From: Smittia aterrima
Lineage: Eukaryota > Arthropoda > Insecta > Diptera > Chironomidae
NCBI GenBank assembly: GCA_033063855.1
Contig: CP093830.1
Span: 14,508,854-14,572,853, forward strand
Direction: 5' to 3'
Length of the DNA stretch: 64,000 bases
A program made the translations under genes and the position numbers. Numbering within the stretch: position 1 is the first letter of the stretch; each line of letters opens with the position of its first letter. Shown here one piece after another: positions 62,101 through 64,000 of this stretch. The notes beneath the pieces were generated by a model. The model was not told the origin of the DNA. It did no database searches and saw only the letters and a list, made by a program, of their open reading frames with translations.

Positions 62101-64000
62101 AAATACGAAAATATCACCTAACTAAAAACTTTCGATTTGAGTTTGAAGAACCAACAGAACAGATTCAAAGCTAAACCGCATTTAGGGGATTACAGTTAAA
62201 CTTTTTTAAGGCAGCTTCATAAATATTCAAGTCATTGAGACCACGAAAAAAACGCAATCCACTCAAATTGCTTTTAAATTCAAACTAAGAAAATTGGTTT
62301 TCACTTCGCCTTTTTTTTTCAAGAATAATTTTGATTTAATGTCTCTTAGCAGACGCATAGCATTCTTCTCTCTAATTAAAAAACGCAGATTTGTCCCATT
62401 CATCTTCATTGAGGAAAAAAAATCGTGAAAGAGGCGGAAAGGAGATCAAAGAAGGGTTTGTCGTGTTTAAAATTTTCACAACAACTTTTTTTTTAAAGGG
62501 GAAACTTTTTTTGTTAGCTCGACTTCTTTCGTTAAAGAGTTAGAGAGTCTCACGATGATAAATCATAACTTGATTTATGATAATGAAAATACAAATTAAA
62601 CTTCAAACCTCTCTCGAGTACGCAAGATGAGAAACAAAAAATTCTTCATCCGATACAAATTATTTTAATTTTCATTCATTTTCCTTCGATTTTGCTTGTT
62701 TGGAGTACTCAATCAATTGAACGTCTTCTTTTTGTTTCCAGATATTGCCTCGATTTATTAATTAGCATCATGACCTCTCTCAGAAACATCGCCATCGAAC
62801 CACTCAGCATCTCATTAAATCTCCTCCAGTAGCTCATCGCCCAAAACGAGTAACAAATTGGTTTTTACATGGACAGTCAACGACTTCTGTTTTACTCTTT
62901 TAGGTTTAAACTTTAAAGCATTGCTGAAGGCTTGTCTTTCAATCAAGATTTCACTGTTTGAAGTGAATTAATAAATCTGCTACCTGCTAGTTTCAATAAT
63001 TTCAATTTTCAATTTTAGTTTCAACAAAGCTTTCAATCGATTCGGTCGTAAAAATATGCTAGCCCTGCAAAAGACTTGGATTTTAAGTTTGTTTTTTAAT
63101 TAAGTGTTATTAATCCTTTGTTAAGTGAACGTGTAGTAATTTTGAAAGATTGCAAAACTGTTTATTCGCTAGTGAGGAAATATTTGTAAGCAGTTTCCGT
63201 TTTTGTTTTTGGAAAACCCGCCGTAACTAACCGGACAGTAATCGATTCGCATCATAAGTTCTTGAGATTTCGTTGCTCTCAGACGAGAATTGGGGCTGCT
63301 TAGAGTTTAGCTTCTCTTACTCAATGAGAATCTTTTCATCGGCACGGTCCATGTGTTAATTAATTTATTGGTTTGGTTTTTTTGTTTGTGCGCTTTACAA
63401 AAACGTGTCTGCCACACTAACTCTCTAACTGCCATGAAATCGATTCGTAAGTAATCTCTGAAATGAAGCTTTGCTCTCAGAAATTAATCATTTCCACTTG
63501 CAAGAATTTCCCTCGACCATTAATCATTAATTTTCTTCACAAAACAGTTTCGTCGAAACTATCGATACAAACGCTAGTGAACGTCACTCGCTCAAAAGGA
63601 ATCACGTGTTAGTGAAGAAAAGCGACATGATTTGGTTAGTCAATCGTTAAACAATTTTTCGTGGTGAAATAGCTTTGTGACAAGAAAACTCATTAAAATT
63701 GCATTGTCTAGTCACCCTTCTGTTATTTAACCTACGACTCAAAGGTCATCAAAATTTTGTTCGACTTTTTTGAATTTTGCAAAAACCTGTTTCGTCACTA
63801 AACGACGCATGGTGCTTGCTTCGATATTCATTCACGCCGTTCCTTCCGGCGCTGACTCACATGGGGGTTTCTGTAATTCGTTTTGAATCTTTACAGGTGA
63901 ATATTTAAATCTCGGAAAAATAAGAATAATATTCGAGAATCGACAAATCTTGTTTTGTTATAAGAACGAGAATATTTTCGCTGGTGCGTATCATTCGCGA
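53112..64000. other. hdc upstream region and 5' leader; no gene firmly supported
   Basis: Directly upstream of the hdc ATG, an in-frame TAA fixes the 5' limit of the coding frame. A 25-codon upstream frame lies at 53265-53188 (minus strand). On the minus strand a TCAGTG initiator-like word (53604-53599) and an acceptor-like AATTTCCTCCAG ending at 53812 are candidates for the transcription start or a leader splice, and cannot be told apart by eye. Further up, the only coding hints are a 161-codon open frame on the plus strand (60377-60862, TTG start) and a possible plus-strand exon at about 62742-62834. Otherwise I see AT-rich non-coding DNA. Confidence 0.6.
53599..53604 (-). promoter_or_regulatory. 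initiator-like TCAGTG, candidate hdc transcription start
   Basis: The minus strand reads CTTTATCAGTGCAG about 490 bases upstream of the hdc start codon, matching the core of the insect initiator (TCAGT). There is no TATA box about 30 bases upstream and no downstream promoter element at +28. The same letters also resemble a splice acceptor, so this is only a weak candidate. Confidence 0.15.

Overview
The window is animal nuclear DNA. It is AT-rich (by eye about two thirds A+T) and has spliced genes with GT-AG introns. I see no operons, ribosome-binding sites, tRNA, rRNA or CRISPR arrays. The one gene I can establish is the headcase (hdc) orthologue of an insect, on the minus strand, spread over about 35 kb. 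Its protein has the two family domains in the usual order: an N-terminal Cys/His-rich HECA-type domain and a larger Cys-rich Headcase domain. The host is most likely a holometabolous insect, probably a fly. That rests on the protein's resemblance to the Drosophila protein as I remember it, on gene structure and on composition, not on any search.

Layout, reading the gene 5' to 3' (descending coordinates). Positions 53112-64000 are upstream and 5'-leader sequence. Exon 1 (53111-52303) carries the start and the N-terminal domain. Intron 1 is 11.5 kb and intron 2 is 19.1 kb; between them lies a 97-bp exon 2 (40820-40724). Exon 3 is 21663-21475, exon 4 is 20090-20002, exon 5 is 19877-19778 and exon 6 starts at 18929. 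All five junctions keep the frame and have good GT/AG signals. The 3' UTR may end near 16956. Positions 1 to about 16950 contain no gene I can support.

The main observation is in exon 6. The conserved Headcase frame ends at a TGA (18758-18756), giving a 485-residue protein. The same frame then stays open for another 267 codons to a TAG (17954-17952), so stop readthrough would give 753 residues. The TGA is followed by C, a known leaky context. Eight nucleotides after it begins a 16-bp stem in which every position pairs (one G-U wobble), closing a 62-nt loop. Drosophila hdc is a classic readthrough gene, but there the leaky stop is UAA. Here the stop is UGA with a compact structure like those known for UGA-C readthrough elements. 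The extension is Ser/Asn-rich, and all seven of its tryptophans sit in an S-x-W motif.

Secondary observations are non-coding: a possible pre-miRNA-like hairpin at 7818-7899, a 13-bp inverted repeat at 13400-13489, a repeated palindrome in introns 2 and 3, CTCF-like sites, a possible unrelated plus-strand exon near 62742, and one unexplained 161-codon open frame at 60377-60862. These are much less certain than the hdc gene.
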